This document shows positions 19,096 to 28,014 of a stretch of DNA of 64,000 nt, in pieces (position 1 is the first letter of the stretch; the number at the start of each line of letters is the position of its first letter). The position numbers and the translations under genes are program-made. Under the pieces are notes generated by a model. That model did not search any database. It was given only the letters and a program-made list of their open reading frames with translations, and was not told the origin of the DNA. The stretch covers positions 62,001 through 126,000 of the forward strand of contig NZ_PQCC01000002.1 in NCBI RefSeq assembly GCF_002964785.1, read 5' to 3'. The DNA comes from Pseudoalteromonas sp. T1lg48 (GTDB lineage: Bacteria > Pseudomonadota > Gammaproteobacteria > Enterobacterales > Alteromonadaceae).

Positions 19096-19118
19096 AAAGG
19101 AAGGGTAACCTTCCTTTT
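19096..19118 (+). terminator. Terminator-like hairpin inside the operon
   Basis: Perfect 9-bp stem AAAGGAAGG / CCTTCCTTT with GTAA loop, then TCTCTTT. It sits 9 nt after the decarboxylase stop and 18 nt before the peptidase start. It could reduce expression of the third gene or protect the upstream mRNA 3' end. Confidence 0.6.
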
Positions 19119-19135
19119 CTCTTTGAGGATTGATT

Positions 19136-20542
19136 ATGTGTACCAGTGTAATAGTGGGTGCGAATGCAACCACACACAAACAAAATATTATCTCCCGAAA
19201 CGAAGATTGCGAGCGTGATATCTGGAACAAATATTTTGTCTATCGCCATCAACCGGAATACGCCAATGACAAAGTGATTACTAATGGCCTGTGGCAGCTT
19301 GGTAACGGACTAAAAGTTCCAAAACCAACCCAAGCATTTAGCTATAGTGCGTCACCAGACTTTGAGGCAAATAACGAAGCAAGCGCCTTAATGCCTGCAA
19401 AGTTTTTGTATGAAGAACGGGGGATCAATGAGAAAAATGTCGCTATATCTGCCACCAACACTCTGGCCATGAATGACAAGGCGGCTCAGGCCGATCCCTT
19501 ACTTAAACAAGGTGGTATAACCGAGGCCGTCATTCCTACGTTAATTTTACCCCAGGCCGAGTCTGCCCGACACGGAATTCAATTGCTGGGGCAATATATC
19601 GAGCAATATGGCAGCGCCGAAGTAAATGGTGTCACCATCGCCGACGTCAATGAAATTTGGTATTTTGAAAATGGCTCCTGTCACCATTGGATTGCTGTAA
19701 AAGTGCCTGAAGACAGCTACCTGGTTGTTGCCAATGCCATGCGCATTCATGATATCGACCTTAACTCTCCCGAGGTTCTACATTCATCCGGATTATACGA
19801 GTTTGTCTGCCAACACCAATTATTGCCCGATGCGGATAAACATAATTTTAATTTTGCGAAAGCTTTCGGTGTAACGGGTCAAGCTTATAATGTTGACCGC
19901 ATTTGGCTCGCTCAGCTTAAACTCACCCCCTCGCTAGCTCAGCCAACCCGGCAGCAACAATATCCACTCTTTCTCAAACCCGACGCCTTAGTGTCCGTTC
20001 CCGACGTGATTGGCGTATTAACCGCCACCTATGAGGGCACCGAGCTTGAGGGTAAGGCTAACCGCCCCATCGGTTATGACAAAACCGCTGAAAGTCATAT
20101 CATTACCTTAGATAAGCAACAATGCCATGAGCTTCAGGGGGTGATCTGGCAAGCCGTTAGCACCCCTCTGTGTGCAATGTATCTACCTTTCTTTGCCGCT
20201 GTGAAGTCTTTTCCCGCTAGCTACCATAGCGGTACAAATAACTTTGATGCGCACGGCGCCTACTGGGCCTATCGCACCTTATTCACTTTAGCTTATGCCC
20301 ATCAAAAGCACGCCCTGTCATTTATTGGCAGTGAAATTAGAGCACAAGAAATTGCACTCTATGATGAGCTGCATAACTTAATGCCAAGTCTCGCTGACAT
20401 GATGGCAAACTCCACACAGCAGACAATGTCTTTTCTTAATCGCTACGCCCTAGGAAACTGTGATCTGATGCTGCAATTTGCGCATCAAAGAAGGAACCAG
20501 TTGATGAATGAGTTAGCGGCTATTGCTCCTCCCACCGAGTAG
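19136..20542 (+). CDS. C69-family dipeptidase (PepD-like Ntn hydrolase)
   Basis: Family C69 enzymes are N-terminal-nucleophile hydrolases cutting dipeptides or amide bonds. The start ATG at 19136 gives MCTSVIVGANATTHKQN, placing the catalytic cysteine at position 2 so that Met removal exposes it. A TTG two codons upstream is rejected for this reason. Further family blocks are IISRNEDCERD, AISATNTLAMN, ITEAVIPTLILPQAESARHG and EIWYFENGSCHHWIAVKVP. At 468 residues it is the usual length. No signal peptide, so it is cytoplasmic. TTTGAGGAT is the ribosome site. As third gene of the operon, it may supply or remove an amino acid for the decarboxylase. Confidence 0.88.
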   Translation: MCTSVIVGANATTHKQNIISRNEDCERDIWNKYFVYRHQPEYANDKVITNGLWQLGNGLKVPKPTQAFSYSASPDFEANNEASALMPAKFLYEERGINEKNVAISATNTLAMNDKAAQADPLLKQGGITEAVIPTLILPQAESARHGIQLLGQYIEQYGSAEVNGVTIADVNEIWYFENGSCHHWIAVKVPEDSYLVVANAMRIHDIDLNSPEVLHSSGLYEFVCQHQLLPDADKHNFNFAKAFGVTGQAYNVDRIWLAQLKLTPSLAQPTRQQQYPLFLKPDALVSVPDVIGVLTATYEGTELEGKANRPIGYDKTAESHIITLDKQQCHELQGVIWQAVSTPLCAMYLPFFAAVKSFPASYHSGTNNFDAHGAYWAYRTLFTLAYAHQKHALSFIGSEIRAQEIALYDELHNLMPSLADMMANSTQQTMSFLNRYALGNCDLMLQFAHQRRNQLMNELAAIAPPTE

Positions 20543-20570
20543 CTTCAGCAAACAGCGAGTAGCACCCATA

Positions 20571-20596
20571 AAAAAACCGCCGGTAGGCGGTTTTTT
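20571..20596. terminator. Bidirectional terminator between C69 peptidase gene and mrcB
   Basis: Perfect stem AAAAAACCGCC / GGCGGTTTTTT with GGTA loop, lying between convergent genes and U-rich on both strands. Confidence 0.92.
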
Positions 20597-20613
20597 ACAT
20601 CCGTTACGCGCCC

Positions 20614-22908
20614 TTACGGACGCACACAACTGGGTCTGGGGTTAAATTCACTGGCCCGTATCGGCAGTTGAATCACCTTGCCACACCCAGGAGGGGCCTG
20701 CATACCGGTTTGCTCATTGATAAAGGCCCAGCGGATACCTTCAGGACGCTCATCGGCAATGGACTGCGGGTTAAGCTGGCGTAGATAACGAATATACAGC
20801 TCCAACGCACCCGCCGCGCCGGTCAGGCCGGTGCTCTGGTTATCATCGCGGCCCAACCAGGCCACGGTCACGGTATTTTGGTCAAAACCGCCATACCAGC
20901 TATCGCGCAGATTATTACTGGTGCCGGTTTTACCCGCCAGCTGTATGGTGGGGAAATGCTTGTTCAGGCGTTTACCTGTGCCGTCTTTAGTCACCCGTTT
21001 CATGCCATATTTGGTCATATACATGGCATCTTTCGGGAAGCGTTGCTGCCACTGCGGATTATGCTGATACAGCAACTTGCCACCGTTATCGGTCAAAGCC
21101 GAAATGCTGGTTAAGCGCGTATAGGCGCCATCGTTGGCTAAAGTGGTATAAAGCTGGGCCACCTCGTAGCTGGAGAGCTCCAAAGCCCCCAGTAACAGGG
21201 ACGGGAACTGGTTAATATGACTTTCTACACCCAGGCCCTGTAAGGTATTGGCTACCTTGTCGACGCCAATATCCAGGCCCAGATTCACCGCCGGAATGTT
21301 GATACTGTTGCTAAAAGCCTTATACAAGGGCAAGGCACCGCGGAATTGGTGGTCGAAGTTGTCTGGGCTCCATACCTTACCACGCTCATCGGTCAGCTCC
21401 AGCGGCTCGTCATGCAACAAGGTAGCAAGATTATAGCGCGGCACCTGCAAGGCGCTCAGGTATACCGCCGGCTTAACCAGGGAACCGATATTTCGTTTGG
21501 TATCCAACACGCGGTTAAAACCGGAATAGCGCATATCGCGACCGGCAACCAGGGCCGATACCCCGCCTACCTGGCGATTGACCGAAAGCATGGCCGCTTC
21601 GAGTTGCTCTGTTTTTGGGCGCTTCTCTAAATAGGGCAAAGACTGAGCGATGGCGTCTTCCATTGCTTCTTGCTTTTGCAGATCGAGGTAGGTAAACACC
21701 CTCACCCCAGCATCCAGGGTTTCCTTATCGGTCAGCAATTCCTTCAACTGGCGATTGACCAGCTCCAAATAACCCGGGTAGGTTTTGTCTATATCGCGGC
21801 GCATAGGTGCAATGTCCAACGGGCGATTAAGGGCCGTACGATACTCTGTGGTACTGATCAGGCCATCTTCCGCCATTAGCCTAAGCACCAGATCACGGCG
21901 CTCCATGGCTCGCTCTTCAAAGCGACGCGGGTTGTAATAGGACGGTCCCTTAACCAAGGCCACCAGCAAGGCAATTTGATCAAACTCCAGCTCGTCGATG
22001 GGCTTAGAGAAATAAAACTCCGCCGCCAGACCCATGCCGTGTACGCCCTTGGTGTATGACTGCCCTAAATAAACCTCGTTTAAGTAGGCTTCTAAAATCT
22101 CGTCCTTGGTATAGCGATAGTCGAGAATCAGCGCGATCAACGCCTCATTCATTTTCCGCACCAAAGAGCGCTCACGGGTCAGGTAGAAGTTTTTCGCCAA
22201 CTGCTGGGTCAGGGTACTGCCGCCTTGCACCGTGCGCCCGGCACGAATATTGGCATACAGGGCACGCATAATGGACCACAGGGAGACACCATGGTGCTTA
22301 TAAAAATTGCGGTCTTCGACCACCAGCAAGGTTTCTTTAAGCAACTCGGGGAATTTATCGAGCGGCACAAATTCGCGGTCTTGGGTTTCGTCGTTACCAA
22401 TACGGGCAATTTGCACCGGCTCCAAACGAGCGCTTTCAAGGCGCTGACCTATGTTGTTTTTTACGCTGGCAACTTTGTTGCCGCTAAAACGCAACTCGAT
22501 AATGTGTGCCTGTTCATTGGCGTCGGCAAATTCAAAGGCACGACGGTAAATACGCAAACGAGTTTTGCTTTGCTCATATTGACCTGTGTGATTAAGCTTG
22601 GTCACCTGAGTGTAGTTAAGGCGTTGCAGCTCCCACTCTACCTCGGCCAGAGACAGGTATTGTCCAGGGTAAAAGGTCATTGCACGGGCGTAGACCTGCG
22701 CCGGCAACTGCCATTTATTCCCTTCAAATTGTCGGGTTACCTTGGCATCAAGGTAGATCATGTACAGGGCCACACTGATAATAGTGACCAGGGCGACTTT
22801 CCAGGCAATGGAAAATAGTCGCTTACCAAGGCGCTTCATTTTTGAAGGCGGTGCGGCCTTGGACTTTTTCTTACGTTGTTTCTTCGTGGGTGTCTTTTTT
22901 GTCGCCAT
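20614..22908 (-). CDS. mrcB: Penicillin-binding protein 1B (bifunctional transglycosylase/transpeptidase)
   Basis: PBP1b polymerises glycan strands and cross-links peptides in the periplasm. The 764-residue protein has a basic cytoplasmic start (KKTPTKKQRKKKSK), one membrane anchor (about 33-51) and a UB2H-like region (LSLAEVEWELQRLNYTQV). The GT51 domain shows VVEDRNFYKHHGVSLWSI and GGSTLTQQLAKNFYL. The transpeptidase has active-site SLVK, the SxN motif SNSIN and KTGTSNN. It ends in NPRPSCVRP. Length and order match the E. coli enzyme, which is activated by the LpoB lipoprotein. Transcribed alone. Confidence 0.95.
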   Translation of the reverse strand: MATKKTPTKKQRKKKSKAAPPSKMKRLGKRLFSIAWKVALVTIISVALYMIYLDAKVTRQFEGNKWQLPAQVYARAMTFYPGQYLSLAEVEWELQRLNYTQVTKLNHTGQYEQSKTRLRIYRRAFEFADANEQAHIIELRFSGNKVASVKNNIGQRLESARLEPVQIARIGNDETQDREFVPLDKFPELLKETLLVVEDRNFYKHHGVSLWSIMRALYANIRAGRTVQGGSTLTQQLAKNFYLTRERSLVRKMNEALIALILDYRYTKDEILEAYLNEVYLGQSYTKGVHGMGLAAEFYFSKPIDELEFDQIALLVALVKGPSYYNPRRFEERAMERRDLVLRLMAEDGLISTTEYRTALNRPLDIAPMRRDIDKTYPGYLELVNRQLKELLTDKETLDAGVRVFTYLDLQKQEAMEDAIAQSLPYLEKRPKTEQLEAAMLSVNRQVGGVSALVAGRDMRYSGFNRVLDTKRNIGSLVKPAVYLSALQVPRYNLATLLHDEPLELTDERGKVWSPDNFDHQFRGALPLYKAFSNSINIPAVNLGLDIGVDKVANTLQGLGVESHINQFPSLLLGALELSSYEVAQLYTTLANDGAYTRLTSISALTDNGGKLLYQHNPQWQQRFPKDAMYMTKYGMKRVTKDGTGKRLNKHFPTIQLAGKTGTSNNLRDSWYGGFDQNTVTVAWLGRDDNQSTGLTGAAGALELYIRYLRQLNPQSIADERPEGIRWAFINEQTGMQAPPGCGKVIQLPIRASEFNPRPSCVRP

Positions 22909-23117
22909 AGGATTGCTAATGCGCGGCTTGAATGAAAAATTGGTGGAAGCTTAGCATACTCACGAGCAAAATTAATTGCCCACGAGTATGCCAAGACAGG
23001 GTGCAGGTTAAGGCTAGCTAAGACTAGCTTAACTGATACTGACTTTTTAGCTTGCCCAAGACCAGAGCATGGCTGACTCAGGCGGCACGCAGGGCGCTGT
23101 GCCTAACTGGTTATGCT

Positions 23118-23279
23118 TTAACGGGTTGATACCCACAAGGCGTGAATAACCGCGGGTAAGAAAAATAAGAAGCACAGAAGAATATTGATAATTAAGTGCT
23201 TACCGGCACCGGCTTTTAGAAATACGGCAACCGGCGGCAGAAAGATTGAAAGTATGATCAGCAGTAATTTATTATCCAT
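23118..23279 (-). CDS. YqaE/Pmp3-family small membrane protein
   Basis: A 53-codon gene begins MDNKLLLIILSIFLPPVAVFL and continues KAGAGKHLIINILL and FLPAVIHALWVSTR. This is the UPF0057/Pmp3 pattern: two hydrophobic helices with a PP(V/L)AVFLK..G motif and the ending P..IHALWV. Members are stress-linked membrane peptides of unclear role, affecting membrane potential in yeast. AAAGG lies 8 nt upstream of the ATG. It stands alone between amtB and mrcB. Confidence 0.88.
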   Translation of the reverse strand: MDNKLLLIILSIFLPPVAVFLKAGAGKHLIINILLCFLFFLPAVIHALWVSTR

Positions 23280-23368
23280 GTTCGAAACCTTTTAAAGGGG
23301 CTGAAAATAAAATTATAGTCATAAAAAACGGCGAGATAAACTCGCCGCTGTGAGTAATAACCTGCTGA

Positions 23369-24598
23369 TTAACTTGAACGTACCGATACAAACTCGGGGT
23401 AAGCATCAATACCGCAGTCATGCTGATCCATACCACTGAGTTCCTCTTCCTCGCTGACGCGGATCCCCACCGTGCTCTTTAAAATTGCCCACACAATTAA
23501 TGATGCGACAAAGATAAAGCCGAAGATACAGAAGATACCGATTAACTGAGTCGTATAGCTGGCTTCATCGTTGGATAGGGGCACCAAGATCAGACCCAGG
23601 GCACCGCATACGCCGTGCACCGAAATAGCCCCAACGGGGTCGTCGATATGCATCTTATCCAAGGCCACTATGCTAAACACCACAACCATGCCACCGATGG
23701 CACCGAGCAGTAACGCCAGTAAAGGTGATGGCGATGCCGGATCGGCGGTGATCACCACCAAACCCGCCAGCGCACCATTGAGCACCATTGTCAGGTCGGC
23801 CTTACCCCAGTACGTTTTACACACCAGTAAGGAAGCAATGGCACCGGCCGCTGCTGCAGCATTGGTGTTAAGCATAATTTTACCCACCGCACTGGCATTT
23901 TCAGCATCGCTGATCAACAGCTGCGAGCCACCGTTAAAGCCAAACCAGCCCATCCACAGAATAAAGGTGCCCAAGGTTGCCAACGGCAGGTTAGAGCCGG
24001 GAATAGGATAGATTTCACCGTTTTTACCATATTTACCGCGACGAGCGCCCAGCATTAACACCCCGGCCAAGGCAGCTGCAGCACCGGCGCCGTGGACTAT
24101 GCCCGAACCGGCAAAGTCGACAAAGCCCATGGCCGATAGGAAACCGCCACCCCAGGTCCAATAACCCTCAATGGGGTAAAGCAAACCGGTCATTACCACG
24201 CAGAAGACCAAAAAGGCCCAGAGTTTCATGCGTTCGGCCACCGCACCGGAAACAATCGACATCGCCGTGGCCACAAACACCACCTGGAAGAAGAAGTCCG
24301 ACTCCAGCGCATGATCTGCATCACTGGCCTGGCTGCCAATCAAGGTGCCAAAGCTGGGCACGAAACCGCCCTCGCCGTTACCCACATACATGATGTTGTA
24401 ACCGATCAGCAAATACATGGTACAGGCAATGGCGTAAAGGGCGACGTTCTTGGTCAGAATTTCGGTGGTATTTTTTGAGCGCACCAACCCGGCCTCGAGC
24501 ATGGCAAAGCCCGCCGCCATCCACATGACTAATACGCCGGAGATCAAAAAGTAAAAGGTGTTCAATGAGAATTGTAATTCAACTATGGTGTTTTCCAT
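23369..24598 (-). CDS. amtB: Ammonium transporter AmtB
   Basis: AmtB carries ammonium through the inner membrane when nitrogen is scarce. The 409-residue protein has 11 membrane helices with an external N-terminus. It has the family signature FAGSGIVHGAGAAAALAG with the first pore histidine, and VHGVCGALG with the second. An ISVHG context and DQHDCGIDAYPEF tail match the group found with GlnK. It lies 12 nt downstream of glnK, the classic glnK-amtB pair in which GlnK plugs the channel after ammonium shock. Confidence 0.95.
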   Translation of the reverse strand: MENTIVELQFSLNTFYFLISGVLVMWMAAGFAMLEAGLVRSKNTTEILTKNVALYAIACTMYLLIGYNIMYVGNGEGGFVPSFGTLIGSQASDADHALESDFFFQVVFVATAMSIVSGAVAERMKLWAFLVFCVVMTGLLYPIEGYWTWGGGFLSAMGFVDFAGSGIVHGAGAAAALAGVLMLGARRGKYGKNGEIYPIPGSNLPLATLGTFILWMGWFGFNGGSQLLISDAENASAVGKIMLNTNAAAAAGAIASLLVCKTYWGKADLTMVLNGALAGLVVITADPASPSPLLALLLGAIGGMVVVFSIVALDKMHIDDPVGAISVHGVCGALGLILVPLSNDEASYTTQLIGIFCIFGFIFVASLIVWAILKSTVGIRVSEEEELSGMDQHDCGIDAYPEFVSVRSS

Positions 24599-24610
24599 GA
24601 GTGCGTCCCC

Positions 24611-24985
<375 letters not shown>

Positions 24986-24996
24986 CTAGGGTTAAC

Positions 24997-25012
24997 ATCA
25001 ACCTTTGTGCCA
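24997..25012 (-). promoter_or_regulatory. Sigma-54 (RpoN) promoter of glnK-amtB
   Basis: On the minus strand TGGCAC-AAAGG-TTGAT matches the sigma-54 -24/-12 consensus (TGGCAC, 5 nt, TTGCW) with the invariant GG spaced correctly. The -12 element ends 48 nt before the glnK ATG. Confidence 0.88.
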
Positions 25013-25063
25013 GAATATTTTCTCTTTAATTAACAAAAAGATAACCTTTTTTACGCACAAAAA

Positions 25064-25082
25064 ACGCACCATCTTGGTGCGT
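25064..25082. promoter_or_regulatory. NtrC (GlnG) enhancer site
   Basis: ACGCACCA-TCT-TGGTGCGT is a perfect inverted repeat matching the NtrC operator (GCACCA, 3 nt, TGGTGC) known from glnAp2. It lies about 60 nt upstream of the -24 element of the glnK promoter, a normal enhancer distance. A further half-site (GCACAA) is at 25055-25060. Confidence 0.85.
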
Positions 25083-25131
25083 GAAAAGAGGGTTTTTGCC
25101 AAAGCTGTGCAAGGGTCGGCGCTATAGAGAG

Positions 25132-25248
25132 CTAGCCGCTGGCAACCAATAACTGTTTTTTACCCTGAGCCTTAGCCCGGTATAAAAGCTGGTCGACACT
25201 GTGCAAACAGGCTTCGAGATTATCATGGTCCGGCGCGAGCTTACTTAA
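25132..25248 (-). pseudogene. Relic of a GGDEF-domain (diguanylate cyclase) C-terminus
   Basis: The minus strand reads LSKLAPDHDNLEACLHS, VDQLLYRAKAQGKKQLLVASG, then a stop. This is the closing helix and end of a GGDEF domain (usual form ADxALYxAKxxGRN). Stop codons and unrelated AT-rich sequence lie directly upstream, with no GGDEF core. So only the last 37 or so codons of a lost diguanylate cyclase gene survive, between glnK and an SDR gene. No ribosome site precedes it. Confidence 0.8.
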
Positions 25249-25359
25249 CTAGTTAATTTTCTGCTCAAATTTAAAGATATTTCGACAATAATAGACACTT
25301 TGACTTTACGCTTTACCACAGTTACGCTGCCGCTTTCCCTGCCGTTAGAGAGTAAAAAT

Positions 25360-26241
25360 ATGGCTAAAATCATCGTCTCCGGTGCCACCGGGCTGCTCGG
25401 CCGCGCCCTGTTTGCGCGTCTCTACCGAGAGCATCAGGTAATAGGCCTTGGGTATTCTCGGGCACAGCCACCCATAGTCAAAGCCGATCTATTCGATAAA
25501 GATGCCATCAGCGCCCTCTTTACATCGCATCGACCCAACTTCTTTATTCATAGCGCCGCCGAGCGCAACCCGGATAAGTTCGATAATGACCCAGAGCACA
25601 GCATCAAGTTCAATTGCGCGGTCACCGAGCACATTGCCAAGTGTTGCGAGCAATTTAACTGTAAGCTGATTTTTATTAGTACCGACTATGTATTCGATGG
25701 TCGCAATCCGCCCTATGCTGAGGATGCAAAAACAAATCCCCTAAACCTCTACGGGCAGTCCAAGGCGCGCAGCGAAGTCCTGTTGCAAGCACAGTATCCG
25801 CACGCGGCCATTGTCCGTATTCCGGTGCTCTACGGCGAGGTCAATTACCTTGGTGAGTCTGCGGTGACCGTCATTGCCGAGCAACTTAAAAACGGCGCGA
25901 CCCGCTTCGATGATCAATGTCAGCGTTTTCCCACCGACACCGCGGATATCGCCGAGGCCTTGGCTGGTGCCATAAACACCCAGGGCGCCCAGCTACAGGG
26001 CATGTATCACCTCAGCGCCAATGAGCGTTTAACCAAGCTGGAAATGGCCAAATTGATGGCGCCGCAGCTAGGTTTAGACCCGAGCATCCTGGCCGCCACG
26101 GCAGTAGACACAAGCGGTAGCGCTACGCGTCCGCTGGATTGTGCCCTCAAAGACACCCGACTTGGCGTTCAGGGAATTGAAATAAAAAGTGATTTTGCTA
26201 CTCGCATCGCCAAGGTGCTGACACCCCACTTATCGCAATAA
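25360..26241 (+). CDS. RmlD/MAT2B-like NAD(P)-dependent sugar-type reductase (SDR superfamily)
   Basis: The 293-residue protein has the extended SDR nucleotide motif GATGLLGRAL at the N-terminus and the active-site elements FISTDYVFDG and Y-x-x-x-K in YGQSKARSE. Its sequence is closest in style to dTDP-4-dehydrorhamnose reductase and to the regulatory beta subunit of methionine adenosyltransferase (HSAAERNPDKFDNDPE). No rhamnose genes are nearby, so sugar-nucleotide synthesis is not supported by context. The ATG at 25360 fits the Rossmann start MAKIIVSG; a longer start at 25300 adds non-homologous residues. Confidence 0.8.
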   Translation: MAKIIVSGATGLLGRALFARLYREHQVIGLGYSRAQPPIVKADLFDKDAISALFTSHRPNFFIHSAAERNPDKFDNDPEHSIKFNCAVTEHIAKCCEQFNCKLIFISTDYVFDGRNPPYAEDAKTNPLNLYGQSKARSEVLLQAQYPHAAIVRIPVLYGEVNYLGESAVTVIAEQLKNGATRFDDQCQRFPTDTADIAEALAGAINTQGAQLQGMYHLSANERLTKLEMAKLMAPQLGLDPSILAATAVDTSGSATRPLDCALKDTRLGVQGIEIKSDFATRIAKVLTPHLSQ

Positions 26242-26301
26242 CTTGTAGTTTCCACTGCAAGCTCCTTTAATAGAGCGAGAAGAAAAACGAAAAGGTGAAT
26301 C

Positions 26302-27840
26302 ATGTTTGCAACCCATCTAAAAGCCGTGGCCCTGTCTTTGGCCGTGGTGATCGCCCCATCGGCTCTGGCCGAGGTAGACCAACATAATGCCGCGGCCCAC
26401 AGTCGCCAAATCGATATCGACAGCAAGGTTATAACCGAGCATAAGGCCCGCATTAACGGCGAACGTATTTCTTATCGCGCCGAAACCGGCACCCAGCCTG
26501 TGTGGAATGACAACGGCGATGCCGTTGCCACCTTGCACTATACCTACTACAAGCGCAGCGGTGTCGATGACGATACCAAACGCCCGTTGTTGATTTCATT
26601 TAACGGTGGTCCGGGCTCAGCCTCGGTCTGGATGCACTTGGCCTACACCGGCCCCAAGGTCCTAAAAATCGATGATGAAGGTTACCCGGTACAGCCTTAC
26701 GGCGTAAAAGAAAATCCCTACTCGGTACTGGATGTCGCGGACATTCTTTATGTGAACCCGGTGAATACGGGTTACTCACGCGTGCTGCCAGGCGCCGATG
26801 GCAAACTGCCCAGTCGCGATCAGCAAAAAGAGATGTTCTTTGGCGTTAACGCCGACATTAAATACCTGGCCGAGTGGTTAAATACCTTTGTGAGCCGCCA
26901 CAACCGCTGGCGCTCCCCGAAGTTTTTAATCGGTGAGAGCTACGGCACCACCCGCGTTTCCGGTCTGGCTTTGGCACTGCAAAACAGTCAGTGGATGTAC
27001 CTCAATGGCGTGGTCTTGGTATCGCCTACCGAGATTGGTATCAAGCGTGAAGGTCCGGTAGAAGCGGCTAACCGCCTGCCCTACTTTGCCGCCACCGCCT
27101 GGTATCACAAAGCCCTGGACAGCGAGTTGCAAGCCCTTGATCTGGATGAGCTATTGCCTCAGGTTGAAGAGTTTACGGTCAACGAATTGATCCCGGCTAT
27201 CGCCAAAGGCGGCTTTATCGGCGCCGAAGAAAAGCAGCGTATCGTCGCGCAAGTGGCACGCTATGCCGGTGTATCGCCGACTTACGTGGAAAACAACAAC
27301 CTGGATATTCCCACCTCGTCGTTCTGGAAAGAATTGCTACGCAGCCAGGGTAAAACCGTGGGCCGTCTTGACTCGCGCTACCTGGGCATAGACAAACGCA
27401 ACGCCGGTGATCGCCCCGACTACTGGGCCGAATTGACCTCTTGGTTGCATTCGTTTACCCCGGCCATCAACTACTATCTGCGTGAAGAGCTCAATTATAA
27501 AACCGACGTTAAATACAATATGTTTGGCTCGGTTCACCCTTGGGATCGCAGCAACAACAACACGGGTGAAAACCTGCGTTTGGCCATGGCGCAAAACCCC
27601 TATCTTAATGTCTTGGTTCAAGCCGGATATTTCGATGGTGCCACCAACTATTTCGATGCCAAATACACCATGTGGCAACTTGACCCAAGCGGCAAGATGA
27701 AAGAGCGCCTGAGCTTTAAAGGCTACCGCAGCGGCCATATGATGTACCTGCGTCGCGCCGACTTGGAAAGCTCAAACAATGACCTGCGTGAGTTTATCCT
27801 CAATGCCCTACCGGCAGAAGGGGAAGCCGCTAAGTACTAA
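26302..27840 (+). CDS. S10-family serine carboxypeptidase-like peptidase, secreted
   Basis: A signal peptide (1-23, ending SALA) precedes a 489-residue alpha/beta hydrolase. Family S10 signatures are FNGGPGSASVWMHL (oxyanion region), GESYGTTR with nucleophile S213, D445 in QAGYFDGATNYFD, and H479 in GYRSGHMMY. It should release C-terminal residues from peptides in the periplasm or outside the cell. Such proteins occur widely in marine gammaproteobacteria. AAAAGGTG precedes the ATG. Followed by a terminator, so it is monocistronic. Confidence 0.87.
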   Translation: MFATHLKAVALSLAVVIAPSALAEVDQHNAAAHSRQIDIDSKVITEHKARINGERISYRAETGTQPVWNDNGDAVATLHYTYYKRSGVDDDTKRPLLISFNGGPGSASVWMHLAYTGPKVLKIDDEGYPVQPYGVKENPYSVLDVADILYVNPVNTGYSRVLPGADGKLPSRDQQKEMFFGVNADIKYLAEWLNTFVSRHNRWRSPKFLIGESYGTTRVSGLALALQNSQWMYLNGVVLVSPTEIGIKREGPVEAANRLPYFAATAWYHKALDSELQALDLDELLPQVEEFTVNELIPAIAKGGFIGAEEKQRIVAQVARYAGVSPTYVENNNLDIPTSSFWKELLRSQGKTVGRLDSRYLGIDKRNAGDRPDYWAELTSWLHSFTPAINYYLREELNYKTDVKYNMFGSVHPWDRSNNNTGENLRLAMAQNPYLNVLVQAGYFDGATNYFDAKYTMWQLDPSGKMKERLSFKGYRSGHMMYLRRADLESSNNDLREFILNALPAEGEAAKY

Positions 27841-27873
27841 TACCCAGTACCGAGTGTTCCTCTAACAAACAGT

Positions 27874-27901
27874 GCCGCACCGTATCAGTGCGGCTTTTTT
27901 T
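27874..27901 (+). terminator. Rho-independent terminator after the S10 peptidase gene
   Basis: GCCGCAC / GTGCGGC stem with a 7-nt loop followed by seven T. Confidence 0.9.
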
Positions 27902-28014
27902 GCGCCACAGACGCCCACCGCTAGGTTTTTTATTTTTAAATAAAAGGATTTATACTCAAGCCTACCTGTAAGCGAGTCGCCGCTGGCACTCCCATCGATC
28001 ACCCTAGGACACAT

